Shown here: piece by piece, positions 46,174 to 56,687 of the stretch
How positions within the stretch are numbered: position 1 is the stretch's first letter
How the letters are laid out: the number at the start of each line of letters is the position of its first letter
Made by a program: the position numbers and the translations under genes
The notes under the pieces: model-generated
Databases searched by the model: none
Seen by the model: the letters and a program-made list of their open reading frames with translations, nothing else
What the model was told of the DNA's origin: nothing
NCBI GenBank assembly: GCA_963727045.1
Contig: CAVSES010000002.1
Span: forward strand, 806,001-870,000
Source of the DNA: Bog-1198 sp963727045
Lineage (GTDB): Bacteria > Pseudomonadota > Gammaproteobacteria > Steroidobacterales > Steroidobacteraceae
Length of the DNA: 64,000 nucleotides
Direction: 5' to 3'

Positions 46174-47244
46174 CTAACCGCGCTCGGCATCGCGCAGTCG
46201 CTCGAACAGCTTCAAGATGGGCTGCGGCAACCCCACGCGCGGCGGATCTTTGAGGCGATACCACAGCCGGTCATCGCCATCGTGCACGCCGACGCTCGGG
46301 CGGCACTTCACGCGCAAGGGATGCAAGCGCAGGTCGAAGTGCGTGAAGGCGTGATGGATGGGACTTAAGTGTTGGGATCCGCGCTCCGGTTCGCCGATCT
46401 CGCGCCGCACCCAATCGAGCGCCGCGAATTCGCTCTCGAACTGCGGCGGCGACCATAGGCCTCCCCACAGTCCCGCGGCGGGGCGGCGTTCCACCAGCAC
46501 CGCCGTCGACTCATCGCTCCCCCGCTCGGCGATCAGGAGCGTGGCTTCGCGCGACCCCCGCGCGCGCTTCTGTTTCTGGCCGGGGAGTTCCGCCTGCCGT
46601 CCCTCGAGGGCGGCGATGCAGCCATTGCTCATCGGACACACCGTGCAGGCGGGATTCGTGCGGCTGCACACCGTGGCGCCCAAATCCATGATGGCCTGCG
46701 TGTATTCACCCACTCGCGCGGCGGGCGTACACGCGTCCGACTTCGCCCACAGCGTCGCGAGCACGTCGGCGGAGCCGGGGTCGCCGGCGATGCCGAACAC
46801 GCGAGCGAGCACGCGCTTGACGTTGCCGTCCAGAATCGGGTGCCGTTCGCCGCGCGACAGCGCGAGAATCGCGCCCGCGGTGGATTTGCCGATGCCGGGC
46901 AGCGCCATGACGGCCTCGATTCCTTGTGGAAACTCCCCGCCGTGGTGCGCCACCAGGGCTTGCGCACAGGCGCGCAAGTTTCGCGCCCGCGCGTAGTACC
47001 CGAGGCCCGTCCATAAATGCAGCACCTCATCCAGGGGCGCGGCGGCGAGGGATTCGACATCGGGAAATCGCGCCATGAACCGCTCGTAGTACGGGGTTAC
47101 GGTCGCGACTTGTGTCTGCTGCAGCATGACTTCCGAGATCCACACGCGGTAGGGAGTCGGATTCTGCTGCCACGGGAGGTTGTGGCGGCCGTGGATCGTA
47201 AACCAGGCGAGCAGGCGTTCCGTGAATTGCGCGGGCTCGATCAC
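46174..47244 (-). CDS. mutY: A/G-specific adenine DNA glycosylase MutY
   Basis: The 356-residue enzyme removes adenine mispaired with 8-oxoguanine. It has VWISEVMLQQTQVATVTPYY with the catalytic Glu, the helix-hairpin-helix LPGIGKSTAGAIL with LDGNVKRV (catalytic Asp), the 4Fe-4S motif CSRTNPACTVCPMSNGC and a C-terminal NUDIX-like domain recognising 8-oxoG (WGGLWSPPQFE, HAFTHFDLRLHPL). It starts with GTG 47244, overlapping the stop of the AsmA-like gene by GTGA. Confidence 0.96.
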   Translation of the reverse strand: MIEPAQFTERLLAWFTIHGRHNLPWQQNPTPYRVWISEVMLQQTQVATVTPYYERFMARFPDVESLAAAPLDEVLHLWTGLGYYARARNLRACAQALVAHHGGEFPQGIEAVMALPGIGKSTAGAILALSRGERHPILDGNVKRVLARVFGIAGDPGSADVLATLWAKSDACTPAARVGEYTQAIMDLGATVCSRTNPACTVCPMSNGCIAALEGRQAELPGQKQKRARGSREATLLIAERGSDESTAVLVERRPAAGLWGGLWSPPQFESEFAALDWVRREIGEPERGSQHLSPIHHAFTHFDLRLHPLRVKCRPSVGVHDGDDRLWYRLKDPPRVGLPQPILKLFERLRDAERG

Positions 47245-49205
47245 TTGACGAACAATCCCTCCAGACCGTTCTTCTTGAGCACGTCCTTGAGCTTGTCCTT
47301 GAGCTGGCCCTTGGCGAGCGCCTGGACGTCGGGGCGGATGGTGGGGTCCACGTAGGTGCCGGTAATTTTGAGCGGAATATCGGCCAGGGTCGCGCCCGGC
47401 GCCTTGAGCACGCTCGCCAGCAGATTAAAATCGATGCCCTTGCTCACGAGGTTCGCAGTGCCCTGCCCGCCGACACGGAGCACCGCCGAGGAAATCGTGA
47501 GGTCCGAGGTCTTCGCGATACCGTTGGTGATCTCGGCCGAGAGTTTGCAGGCATCGAACGCCGTGCGCGCGGGGCCGCTCTTCGCGGGCGGCACTTCCTT
47601 TTTGATCAGAGCCTGCGCCGCCTTGAGCTCATAGGCCAAATCCATCCCCTCGAGCGCCCCGTTGGTCAAATTCGCATCGAAATGGCCATTGAGCGTCTGC
47701 AGCACCGCGGGCAATGCTGCGCCGCGGGCAATGGCCTTGACGTTCACGTTGCCGCGGCCCGACATGCGACCTTTATACGAGGTCGCGGCCAGGAGGCGTG
47801 CCATGTCGACGCCGGTCAGGTGTTCATCGAGGCTCAAGACCGGGGCGGCGCCGCGATTGTCGAGCGTGATGTTGCCCGAATAATTGCCGCCGTCGATCTG
47901 CGCCTGCGCGGGGAAGAGATGCACCACATTGTCCTTGGAGGCGAGCGTCACCCGCACATTGGAGAAATCCAGCGGCGAGAAATGCAGCGATCCCACGGCG
48001 AGCGTGCCTTCGGCCTCCGGGAACTTCGCGGGCTTCTCCGCAGGCTTCGCCGGCGCCGGTGCGGTCTTGTCGGGGCTTAGATAGCGATCGAGGTTGATCT
48101 CATCGACGGTGAGATCGAATTTGAACGTCCGCGGCTCCCCCGCGAGCGCCGCATCGCCCTTCAAGTGCGTGTCATCGAGCTGCACCAGCAGCTTCTCGAA
48201 CTTGACGCCGGCGGGGTCGTAGCTGAAGTCGCTGCTCGCGGAGAACTGCGAGAGCGCCCGGGGATCCGTAGTCTTGGGTAAAGCGATACTCAAGCGCTGC
48301 GCAAACTCGCGCAGAACCAGGGGCGCGAGGGCGAACGAACCTGCGGCGCTCAAGTCATCCAGAATTTTGGTCGCCGAGAGCTTGCCGGTGAGCCGCGCGC
48401 TCGAGAACATGGCGGCGAAATCCGGGATGGCCAACGTCTGTCCCGCGAGATTCGCCTCGATCGTGGGCGCGGTGAGCTCCCAATGCTCCGGACGGCCGTC
48501 GTTGGCACGGCTCACGAGGCCGCTGAAGCTCACGCCCGCCAGGCGCAGCTCTTGCATTTTGGCATCGGAGCTCACGTTGAATTTGGCGTTCACCGTCACG
48601 TTCTCGCCCGCCACCCCGCGAGACGCTTGCAGGCCCAATCGCACCGGCGTGGCGCCGCTGCCGCCGAAGGCGCCGGTCTCGAGATCGAATTTGTCGATCA
48701 CGATTTCCTGATAGCTGACGCGGCCCTGGGTGATGCGAAGGCCCGCGAGTTCGAGCTTCGGGATGCCCCCCCGGCTCTCGCCCTCGGGCGCCGGATGCTT
48801 GTCCTTCTCGCCCAGGTTCTGCCAGTTGCCCACGCCTTGAGCGTTCTTGCGCAGCCGCAGGTCGAGTCCGTCGAGATCCACCCGGTCCATCTCCAGACGC
48901 TTGGCCAGGAGCGGCAGCAGGCGCACGCGCACGGCGGCATGATTGAAGGCGAGGAAGGGCTCTTCGCCGAATCCTGAGGGGTTGCCGAGACTTGCCGGGC
49001 CGAGTTCGAGCGCGATCCAGGGAAAGACCGAGAGCTTGATGTCCCCTTTCAGTACCAGATCACGGCCGGTGGATTCCTTGACAACGTTGGCAATTCTGCC
49101 TTTGTAGTCGTTCGGATTCACGGTTAGCCACACGGCGAGCAATCCCACCACGATCAGGAGCAGGATTGCGCCCACCACACCCGCCAGAATCTTGACCGAC
49201 TTCAT
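47241..49205 (-). CDS. AsmA-family protein
   Basis: The 654-residue protein has one N-terminal membrane helix (MKSVKILAGVVGAILLLIVV) and a long periplasmic part with the AsmA start (LTVNPNDYKGRIANVVKEST, GRDLVLKGDIKLSVFPWIAL) and C-terminal repeats (GRGNVNVKAIARGAALPAVL, LNGHFDANLTNGALEGMDLA). AsmA proteins are bridge-like lipid carriers or assist outer-membrane assembly. ATG 49205 begins at the membrane helix; an in-frame ATG at 49241 is possible. It is the first gene of the asmA-like/mutY/yggX operon, and is coupled to mutY. Confidence 0.92.
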   Translation of the reverse strand: MKSVKILAGVVGAILLLIVVGLLAVWLTVNPNDYKGRIANVVKESTGRDLVLKGDIKLSVFPWIALELGPASLGNPSGFGEEPFLAFNHAAVRVRLLPLLAKRLEMDRVDLDGLDLRLRKNAQGVGNWQNLGEKDKHPAPEGESRGGIPKLELAGLRITQGRVSYQEIVIDKFDLETGAFGGSGATPVRLGLQASRGVAGENVTVNAKFNVSSDAKMQELRLAGVSFSGLVSRANDGRPEHWELTAPTIEANLAGQTLAIPDFAAMFSSARLTGKLSATKILDDLSAAGSFALAPLVLREFAQRLSIALPKTTDPRALSQFSASSDFSYDPAGVKFEKLLVQLDDTHLKGDAALAGEPRTFKFDLTVDEINLDRYLSPDKTAPAPAKPAEKPAKFPEAEGTLAVGSLHFSPLDFSNVRVTLASKDNVVHLFPAQAQIDGGNYSGNITLDNRGAAPVLSLDEHLTGVDMARLLAATSYKGRMSGRGNVNVKAIARGAALPAVLQTLNGHFDANLTNGALEGMDLAYELKAAQALIKKEVPPAKSGPARTAFDACKLSAEITNGIAKTSDLTISSAVLRVGGQGTANLVSKGIDFNLLASVLKAPGATLADIPLKITGTYVDPTIRPDVQALAKGQLKDKLKDVLKKNGLEGLFVK

Positions 49206-49277
49206 GCGCTTCGCCCGTTGGGGGAATTGAGGTCCGATCATAGCTCAAGAGGGCGCTCAATAAGCCGATAACCTCGC

Positions 49278-52200
49278 ATGGCCCGGTCGCCCAAACGCAT
49301 GGATTTGCCGCACTTGGACACGCCGCCGGGCACCTATGGCGTGCTGCCTGCCGCCGCCGCGGCCCGTATTCACGGCGATCCTCTCTCGTGCGATCCAACC
49401 TTTCACCGATCGTACGAATTCTTGGAATTTGCCCAGGCTGCCGGCGGCTACGGCGTCTTTGACTTGAATCTCGTCACCGGAGACATCAGCGGCACGCAAC
49501 TCTTCTTCGAGCTCATCGGCCTGCCCTCCCGCGGCTACACTCTGACGCGCGAGGAATGGGTGGCAACCATCCACCCCGAGGATCTCGAAGCGGTGGTGCT
49601 GGCGTTGGGCGTCGCCATCGACTCGAGATTCCAAGTTCCAGGCCGAATACCGGGCGCTCCTCTCCTCGGGTGCGGTGCGCTGGCTCGCCGGCCGCGCCGA
49701 AGTGCTGAGCGATGCCGAGGGGATGCCGCTGCGCGCCATCGGCACCTTGAGCGACATCACCGAGCGCAAGGAGCTCGAAGAGAAGCTGCGCCGCGCCACC
49801 GAATCGCTCAACATCGCCCAGACCGCGGCAGGCCTTGCCACCTTTGATTTTCGTTTCGGCCGCGAGAGCGACCTGCGCATGTGCTCGGAGAATTTCCATG
49901 CACTATTGGGGCTCCCGCCCACCACCCCTTTGGACGATCTCGACTACCTGTTGTCGCGGGTTCACCCCGAAGACATCGCCCGCAGCCGCAGCTCGCCGCT
50001 CGCCACCACCCCGGAGGAGCCGACCTACCGCTGCGAATACCGGGTGATGCTTGGGCGACGGCGCGGAGCGCTGGATCGGCGAGAAGGGCACCGTGACGCG
50101 CAACTCCTGCGGGGAGATCGAGCGCATCGCCGGCGCCATCGTCGACATCAGCGACTTGAAGCGCACCGAGCTCGCCCTCGATCGCATCGAAAGCCGCCTC
50201 GAGCGGGCGGTGCGCGCGCACGCACGATGGCCTGTGGGAAATCGACCTGGTGACCGACAAACCCTGGTACGGGCAGCGCTTCGAGGAAATAGTGGGCTAC
50301 AGCGTCGGAGAATTGAGCGAGTCTCGCTCACGCCTCCAGGCCCTGATGCATCCGGAGGATCGCGAGAGCGTGCGGCTCACGCTCGAAAATCATCTTGAGC
50401 GCGGCACCCCTTACGATGTGGAATTTCGCGTGCGGCACAAGGCCGGGCACTACGAATGGGTGCGCTCGCGCGCCCAGGCCGACCGGGCGGCCGATGGCAC
50501 GCCGCTGCGCATCGCGGGCTCCACCCAGCTCATCACGGACCGCAAGCACGCCGAGCAGGCCACCCTCGATGCCAAGCTCGCGGCGGAAGCCGCCAACCGC
50601 GCCAAGAGCAACTTCCTCGCCAACTTGAGCCACGAAATCCGCACGCCCATGAACGGCGTCATCGGCATGTCGCAGATCCTGGCGGAAACCAGCCTCGACA
50701 ACACCCAGCGCGAATACGTCGACATCATCTGCGGCAGCGCCAAGGCGCTGCTCTCCCTGATCAACGATGTGCTCGACCTCTCCAAGATCGAGGCCGACCG
50801 CCTGGAGCTCGAGCACGTGGACTTCGATGTGCGCGAAGTAATTTACGAGACGGTGGCGGCCACCGCGCTGCAGGCCGCGGTCAAAGGCATCGAATTGATC
50901 GTCAACGTCGGCATCGACGTGCCCGTGCATTGCGCGCGGCGATCCGGGACGCCTGCGCCAGATCGTGATGAACCTCGTCGGCAACGCCATCAAATTCACC
51001 CACGAGGGCTACGTCGTACTCGAAGCCACCGGCACGGTCGATGACCACCAGCGCTTGACGCTGCGCATCGAGGTCACTGACACGGGCATCGGAATTCCGG
51101 CCGACCGGCTCGACCGGCTGTTCAAGACCTTCTCCCAGATCGACTCCTCCACCACCCGCTACTACGGCGGCAGCGGCTTAGGCCTCTCGATCGTCAAGCG
51201 CCTGGCGGAAATCATGGGCGGCGAGGTGGGGGTGAGGAGCGACGTGGGCCACGGCTCCTGCTTCTGGGTCACGGTGAAGGTCGATGCGACGCCCGTGCAG
51301 GCGCAGCGCGAACCCGTGGGGCTTGGCCGGCGCATCCTCATCGTCGACGACCTCCCGGTGAGCCGCCAGAGCGTGGCCCGCAAGCTCAGGCTCGCGGCCT
51401 TCGAAACCGTCTCCGTGGCCGGGGTGGATGAAGCGCTCGCGCAGCTCGCGAAGGACGCAAGCTTCGATCTCGTGATGGCCGATGAACTCATGCCCATGAA
51501 AGGCGGGCTCGATCTTCTGGCCGCAATGCGCGCGGATCCGCGCCATGCGAGGCTGCCGTTCATTTTACTGTCTCTCTTCGGCGCGGAGCACAGCCCGGCC
51601 GAATGGAAACACCGGCCGGACGCCGTGGCCTTGAAGCCCATCCGCGCCTCGTCGCTTACGACGCTCGTGGGCCAGGTGCTCGCCGGCGAGCTGCCCGGCA
51701 ACGTGTTGACCCAGCCCTTGACTCACGGCAACCCGACCTTTCGCGGCCAACGCATCCTCTTGGTCGAGGACAATCCGGTCAATCAGCACGTCGCGCAGCG
51801 CCTGCTGCAGAAGCTCGCGGCCACCGTGACCGTCGCCAACAACGGCGCCGAGGCCTTGGATCGCCTGGCCGAGGCCACCTTCGATGCCGTGCTGATGGAT
51901 TGCCAGATGCCGGTCATGGACGGATTCACCGCCACGCGGCGCATTCGCGAGGCGGAGCGGGAGAGCGGTGGCAAACACCTGCCCATCATCGCGCTCACAG
52001 CGAACGTCATGAGCGAGGATCGCGACAGCTGTACCGCCGCCGGCATGGATGCGCACCTGGGCAAACCCATCGAGCCCAGCCAATTGATCGAATGCCTCGG
52101 CCGCTACTTGAAGCCCGACATCGTGCGTTCGGAAGTGGACCTGACGGCACTTCGCGAGATCACCGGCGGGGATAAGGAATTCGAGCGAGAGCTTCTAGCG

Positions 52201-52458
52201 ACCTTCGTGACGAGCGGCGATCAATGCCTGGCGGAGATCCTGTCGGCCCTGCGTTCAAGCGACTACGAGACCATCGGCAAGCGCGCCCACGCCCTCAAGG
52301 GAGCGAGCGCCAACATCCACGCACCGGGCCTCGCAGCGGCGGCCTCGAGCCTGGAGTCGGCGGCGCGCGCCAATGCGGTGGGCGAAATCGCGGGCTTGGT
52401 GCGCGAGCTCACCGAGAAGCTCAAAGCAGTCAACGCGGAGCTGCGCAAGGCCGGCTGA
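49278..52458 (+). pseudogene. Hybrid histidine kinase (PAS x3-HisKA-HATPase-REC-REC-Hpt) with four frameshifts
   Basis: Homology runs continuously but changes frame near 49630, 50050, 50225 and 50940, each time by +1. The pieces are a PAS unit (GVFDLNLVTGDISG), a second PAS (GLATFDFRFGRESDLRMCSE), a third PAS (DGLWEIDLVTDKPWYGQRFE), HisKA (NLSHEIRTPMNGVIG), ATPase (NLVGNAIKFTH, YGGSGLGLSIVKRL), two receivers (ILIVDDLPVSRQ with ADELMP; ILLVEDNPVNQH with MDCQMPVMDG) and an Hpt domain (KRAHALKGASANI). The intact tail from 50965 could still be made. Either the gene is decaying or the sequence has base-calling errors at GC-rich runs. It is a paralogue of the kinase at 28.8 kb. Confidence 0.85.
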
Positions 52459-52465
52459 AGGCCGC

Positions 52466-53461
52466 TTAAGCGTGGGCGGCGAGCGCCGGGGTGGCCGCGA
52501 TTTCCAGTCCGCTGGTGCGGTTACGGCCGCCTTGCTTGCTGCGGTACAGGCACTCATCCGCCGTTCGAATCAACACATCCGCTTTCAGCGCGAGATCCGG
52601 GCCGTTGGGCGCGGTAGAGGCCACTCCGAAGCTTGCCGTGACCGAGGCATCGCCCGTGCGGGTGGTGAAGGGCTGGGACCCGATGCAGAGGCGGATCTTC
52701 TCCGCGACCGCGAGCGCGCCTTCGTAGGAGGTGTCCGGCAGCACGACGACGAATTCCTCACCCCCGTGACGCGCCACCCAGTCGCTGTTGCTGCGCAGCG
52801 ATTTCTGCGTCCGCGCGGCAAATTGCTGCAGCACCTCATCGCCGGCCGCATGGCCGCGCGCGTCGTTGATCAGCTTGAAATGGTCGATGTCGCACATGAG
52901 CACCGACAAGGGATAGGCATAGCGGCGGCAACGCTCGAGCTCGCGCGGCAGCTGCTCCATCAGGTAGCGCCGGTTGTAGGTTCCGGTGAGGGCATCGGTG
53001 ATGGACAGAATTCGGTTGCGCTGGTTCGCGACCCGAAGCGAATGCTCGAGATTCAAGATGCGGCGGCCAGCGTTCAAGCGCGCGATCAGTTCCGGTTCGT
53101 GCACGGGCTTGACCAGGTAATCGTCCGCCCCCGCCTCCAGGCCCGCGATGATGTGCTCCTTCGAGTCGCGCGCTGTGAGCAGCAGCGCATACACATAGCC
53201 GTCTAGCTGCAGATTGCGGATCGCCTTGCAGAGGCTCACCCCGTCCATTTCCGGCATTTCCCAGTCGGTCACCAGCATCGGGTAATAGCGCCGGGTCATC
53301 TTGTCGAGGGCCTCGGAGCCGTTGGCGACGGCATCGACTTCATACCCCGCCTTCTTCAGAAAGCGCGTCATGAGCATTCGCGTGACTGGATCGTCTTCGG
53401 CGAGCAAAATGGTCGGCGAGGGCTCGACTGTGATCGCTGTCACAGATTCCAGTTCAGACAC
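52466..53461 (-). CDS. Response regulator with GGDEF domain
   Basis: The 331-residue protein has a receiver domain (TILLAEDDPVTRMLMTRFLK, phospho-acceptor Asp in VTDWEMPEMDG, Lys in DDYLVKPV) and a GGDEF domain (TDALTGTYNRRYLMEQL, active site RHGGEEFVVV). It should make cyclic di-GMP when phosphorylated. The inhibitory RxxD site is not present: the residues at that position are SNSD. It is convergent with the frameshifted hybrid kinase, separated by seven bases, whose Hpt domain might have been its phosphate donor; this is an inference. Confidence 0.94.
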   Translation of the reverse strand: MSELESVTAITVEPSPTILLAEDDPVTRMLMTRFLKKAGYEVDAVANGSEALDKMTRRYYPMLVTDWEMPEMDGVSLCKAIRNLQLDGYVYALLLTARDSKEHIIAGLEAGADDYLVKPVHEPELIARLNAGRRILNLEHSLRVANQRNRILSITDALTGTYNRRYLMEQLPRELERCRRYAYPLSVLMCDIDHFKLINDARGHAAGDEVLQQFAARTQKSLRSNSDWVARHGGEEFVVVLPDTSYEGALAVAEKIRLCIGSQPFTTRTGDASVTASFGVASTAPNGPDLALKADVLIRTADECLYRSKQGGRNRTSGLEIAATPALAAHA

Positions 53462-53667
53462 GTTCGGGAACCCTCGCCGGTTTCTAGTACATTGGGATAT
53501 CGGCGCCAGACGCGTCGACTTGACCCAAGCCGGATCTGTTTATTGTAAATCTCTGCGCCGCTCCACATGCAGGGCAGTTGTCGGAATTGAGCACTGATCA
53601 CTCGGGCATCTCCCTACTCGGGGCCACACTGGCATCAAGACGGCACTTCACTGACCGATAGCTAGGG

Positions 53668-54084
53668 ATGCCCAATTCGCCCCCCCCGACCGACAAGGTT
53701 CCCGCCGCCGATGCGGGCGATCAATCCGTGGACGACCAGGGGAACTGGGGGCTCGATTTGTGGAATGGACGGGCGTGGTTCAGCGAGTGGTTCATTGAGC
53801 GGCTGCAATGGACGGGCGCCGAGCACAAGCGTCTCGATGATCTGCGGCCGCATCTGCCGGGCGGTGCCTGGGAATCGCTCCTGGTCGCGATCCGCAATCA
53901 CCTGGAGCGGCAAACCCCGCTGGACCTCACCATCTGCGCCGAGCTCGCGGACGGCCAGACCGAATGGTGGCACATCCAGGGCGTGGCCGAGCACAACGCC
54001 GGCGGCCAGCCGGTATACCTCTCGGGCAACGTGCGCGAAGTGAGCGGCATCCAGCGGCACGCCCCGGCGGGGGATGAGCCTTAG
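53668..54084 (+). CDS. Single PAS-domain protein
   Basis: The 138-residue protein has an unstructured N-terminus and one PAS fold-3 unit: WGLDLWNGRAWFSEWFIERL, LDDLRPHLPGGAWESLLVAI, LTICAELADGQTEWWHIQGV and GNVREVSGIQRHA. No output domain is present, so it may work by binding another protein, or be a remnant of a larger sensor. Its stop overlaps the stop of the NarL-type regulator gene on the other strand. The ATG at 53668 lacks a clear ribosome binding site. The 206 bases upstream hold nothing else I can support. Confidence 0.65.
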   Translation: MPNSPPPTDKVPAADAGDQSVDDQGNWGLDLWNGRAWFSEWFIERLQWTGAEHKRLDDLRPHLPGGAWESLLVAIRNHLERQTPLDLTICAELADGQTEWWHIQGVAEHNAGGQPVYLSGNVREVSGIQRHAPAGDEP

Positions 54085-54881
54085 ATCTTGTGCGGCTCCG
54101 GGTCCGAGTCCGTCTCTCCCGTCGGGAGGGCAGAATCCCTGAAGCCATAGCTCGCGGTGGCGGCGCCTTCGCGCCCGGTAAACCAATTCACCGCGTACTG
54201 CACCAGCTGGGTGCCGGTGGTGAGATTGAGCTTGCGCTTGATGCGCTGGCGGTGCGACTCCACCGTCTTGATGCTCAAATTGAGCGCCTGCGCCGTCTCG
54301 CGCGTGCTCATGCCCTTGCCGATCATGTGCAGAATCTGCAGCTCGCGGTTGCTCAAGCGATCGATCGGGTTCGCCGAGATATACGCCCCGCCGGCCGCAA
54401 ACTTCTGAATCATGTTGTTGCCGACGGCCTCGGACACATAGATCCCGCCGTCGAGCACGCGCCGCAGCGACACCAGGAACTGCTCGCTCGCCGCCTGCTT
54501 CATGATGTAGCCGTTCGCGCCCGCAGACAGCATGCGCTCGGCATAAATGGTCTCATCGTGCATGGACAGCACCAGAATCGGCAGCTGCGGGTGGTGGGCG
54601 CGCACGTCGCGCACCAGCTCGATGCCGTCGCCCTGTTTTAGGCTGATGTCGGCGATCACGACATCCGGATTGAGCTCCTTGATGGCGGCGCGCGCGTCGC
54701 GGGCGGTCTCCGCCTCGCCGCACACGGTCAGGTCGTCCTCGTTCTCCATGACGCGGCGCAGGCCCTGGCGCACGATCGGATGATCATCGACGATCAATAC
54801 CTTCCGTACCCGGCGTTTGCCGGTGTGGGCTCCCGACTGGGAGACCTGCGACCGAATCCATGTGTTGCTGGCAGCCATCAT
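54081..54881 (-). CDS. NarL/FixJ-family response regulator
   Basis: The 266-residue regulator has a receiver (VLIVDDHPIVRQGLRRVMEN, Asp in VVIADISLKQGDG, Lys in YIMKQ) and a LuxR/GerE helix-turn-helix (LSNRELQILHMIGKGMSTRE, LNLSIKTVESHRQRIKRKLN). ATG 54881 has AAGGAG seven bases upstream and overlaps the stop of the sensor kinase by ATGA, so the pair is coupled. The receiver phosphorylated by the kinase then acts on unknown promoters; an inverted repeat upstream of the operon (56493-56509) is a candidate site. Confidence 0.95.
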   Translation of the reverse strand: MMAASNTWIRSQVSQSGAHTGKRRVRKVLIVDDHPIVRQGLRRVMENEDDLTVCGEAETARDARAAIKELNPDVVIADISLKQGDGIELVRDVRAHHPQLPILVLSMHDETIYAERMLSAGANGYIMKQAASEQFLVSLRRVLDGGIYVSEAVGNNMIQKFAAGGAYISANPIDRLSNRELQILHMIGKGMSTRETAQALNLSIKTVESHRQRIKRKLNLTTGTQLVQYAVNWFTGREGAATASYGFRDSALPTGETDSDPEPHKI

Positions 54882-56425
54882 CTTTCGCTCCTTAAATGAC
54901 GCGCGCCGGTCGACTCGGCCGCCGTCCATGGTTGTTCCCCCGTGACTCGAACCACGGTACCGCGCGGCACATGGGGAGCAATTTCGAATTTCGCGCCGAT
55001 CATGTCGGCGCGATATCTCATGATCTTCAGTCCCATTCCTATATAAGGCGACAATGCCGTATTAAAACCCTCACCATTGTTAATAATCTGTAGGGAAAAG
55101 GATGTAGGGGTGGCATGCACCATTATGGTGACCAGGGTGGCGTGTCCATGCCGTGCCGCATTGGTAAGCGCCTCTTGTGCTATGCGATACAAGTGACTCG
55201 CGTCGGTTTCATCGAGGGTCAGAGGAGCCCCCTCGGCTTGAAGATCGACCTCCAGCCCATACAGATCCCGACTGCGCGCGGCCAGTTCGCGCAGTGCAGA
55301 GACCAGCCCGCCGGTCTCATTGCGCACCGGCAACAGTCCCCGCGCGAGCGAGCGGGCGTTCTCGATCGACTGATTGACGAGCCCCACGATCTCATTGATC
55401 GACCCTACGGCCTCCGGACAGCGCTCCTTGAGTGTGTTGCCGAGGCCTCGCAGCATCAAGGCGACCCCGGTCAGTTCCTGCCCCAGGCCATCATGCAGAT
55501 CGCGGCCGATGCTTTGCCGTTCACGCCCCGAGACATCAAGGATTTCCTGCTCCAAGCGCTTGCGCTCCGTGATGTCGCGCATCGAAATCGACAGGGCCGT
55601 GCCAATTCCCGCGTCGCGCACCATCACCGCGCGACACTCGAAGGAGTGCACCTCGCCCTCCCCGCTGGAGTCGAAATCAAAGGTCGCGGTCTCCCCCGCG
55701 TGCAGAAGCTGGCGCAGCTTTCCCATGACGCCCGGACGGACCGCCGCCGGCAGCAGATCGCCGATCTCAAGCCCCAAGATCTGCTCGGTGCTCAGGCCGC
55801 CCCGGGACTTGTTGATGAAGCGGATCTTGAGATCGGTGTCCACCAGCAGGAGCGTGTCCGCGGTGTTGGCCGTGGTGGCGCGCAGCAGCTCCTCGGAGCG
55901 GCGCAGCCGATCCTCGGCGTCGCGCCGCTCGGTAATGTCCTGGATCACCCCCACCAAACCGTCCGGCGGATTTTCAACGTCGGACGGCCGCGCGATCGCC
56001 TCGTACCAACGGTACCGGCCCGTGTCGGACTTGAGGCGAAATTCCTTTTGCATCTGCGTCTTCAAATACAAGACATCGTCGATGGCGCAGGCCAAGCCGT
56101 CGCGATCCACGGGATGCACCCGCCTCAGCAATTTTTTCATCCCCGGAAACACACTCGGTAAGTGCACGTCCTCCCCGTCGGCGAGGGCAAATTCGAACAC
56201 ATCATGCGTGGAATCCCATCGCCACGCGTGCATGTGCGCCATGTTCATCGACAGCTTGAACCACGCGGTGCTCTTCTCCAGCGCGATCAGGGCAAGGCTC
56301 TCCGCCTGCACGTCGCTGCGATGGGCATCCACGACCATGCCATCCCGCGGGCTATTGAAAGCTTTGTCCGACGAGGCGAGCATCAAGTCTGATGCGAGCC
56401 TCAAGTATTCCGGAGATGTCGCCAT
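54878..56425 (-). CDS. PAS-containing NarX-type sensor histidine kinase
   Basis: The 515-residue kinase has two PAS units (AHMHAWRWDSTHDVFEFALA; TLLLVDTDLKIRFINKSRGG), a HisKA_3 dimerisation domain with SIGRDLHDGLGQELTGVALM, and a HATPase domain (IAQEALTNAARHGHATLVTI, YIGMGLKIMRYRADMIGAKF). There are no membrane spans, so sensing is cytoplasmic. ATG 56425 (MATSPEYLRLASDLML) is the best start; in-frame ATGs upstream to 56491 are possible. The gene precedes and overlaps the NarL-type regulator. Confidence 0.94.
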   Translation of the reverse strand: MATSPEYLRLASDLMLASSDKAFNSPRDGMVVDAHRSDVQAESLALIALEKSTAWFKLSMNMAHMHAWRWDSTHDVFEFALADGEDVHLPSVFPGMKKLLRRVHPVDRDGLACAIDDVLYLKTQMQKEFRLKSDTGRYRWYEAIARPSDVENPPDGLVGVIQDITERRDAEDRLRRSEELLRATTANTADTLLLVDTDLKIRFINKSRGGLSTEQILGLEIGDLLPAAVRPGVMGKLRQLLHAGETATFDFDSSGEGEVHSFECRAVMVRDAGIGTALSISMRDITERKRLEQEILDVSGRERQSIGRDLHDGLGQELTGVALMLRGLGNTLKERCPEAVGSINEIVGLVNQSIENARSLARGLLPVRNETGGLVSALRELAARSRDLYGLEVDLQAEGAPLTLDETDASHLYRIAQEALTNAARHGHATLVTIMVHATPTSFSLQIINNGEGFNTALSPYIGMGLKIMRYRADMIGAKFEIAPHVPRGTVVRVTGEQPWTAAESTGARHLRSER

Positions 56426-56492
56426 CCTGTGCCCCCGGCCGCCTAAGAACATCCCCCTATGTGAGGTTATACACTCTCCGCAAAGCAGCACT

Positions 56493-56509
56493 ATCCCGCA
56501 CTGCGGGAT
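56493..56509. promoter_or_regulatory. Inverted repeat upstream of the kinase/regulator operon
   Basis: ATCCCGC and GCGGGAT flank ACT, a perfect seven-base inverted repeat 68 bases before the kinase start. It may be an operator, for example for autoregulation by the NarL-type protein, or a hairpin. Confidence 0.35.
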
Positions 56510-56687
56510 CAGCGTTTCCCCGACGCCGGAAATATGGCCGCTGAGCGGCCAATCGAGCTCAAAAGGCGAAATCAGGACTAATCAATCGCTAACGCACGCG
56601 ACTCGGTCGCATTGGCAGGGCGTGCATGCGTTGATTGAAGTCAGCACCCGTGCTTGCGCGGATCGAAGATCCACTCAATGCGATCGA

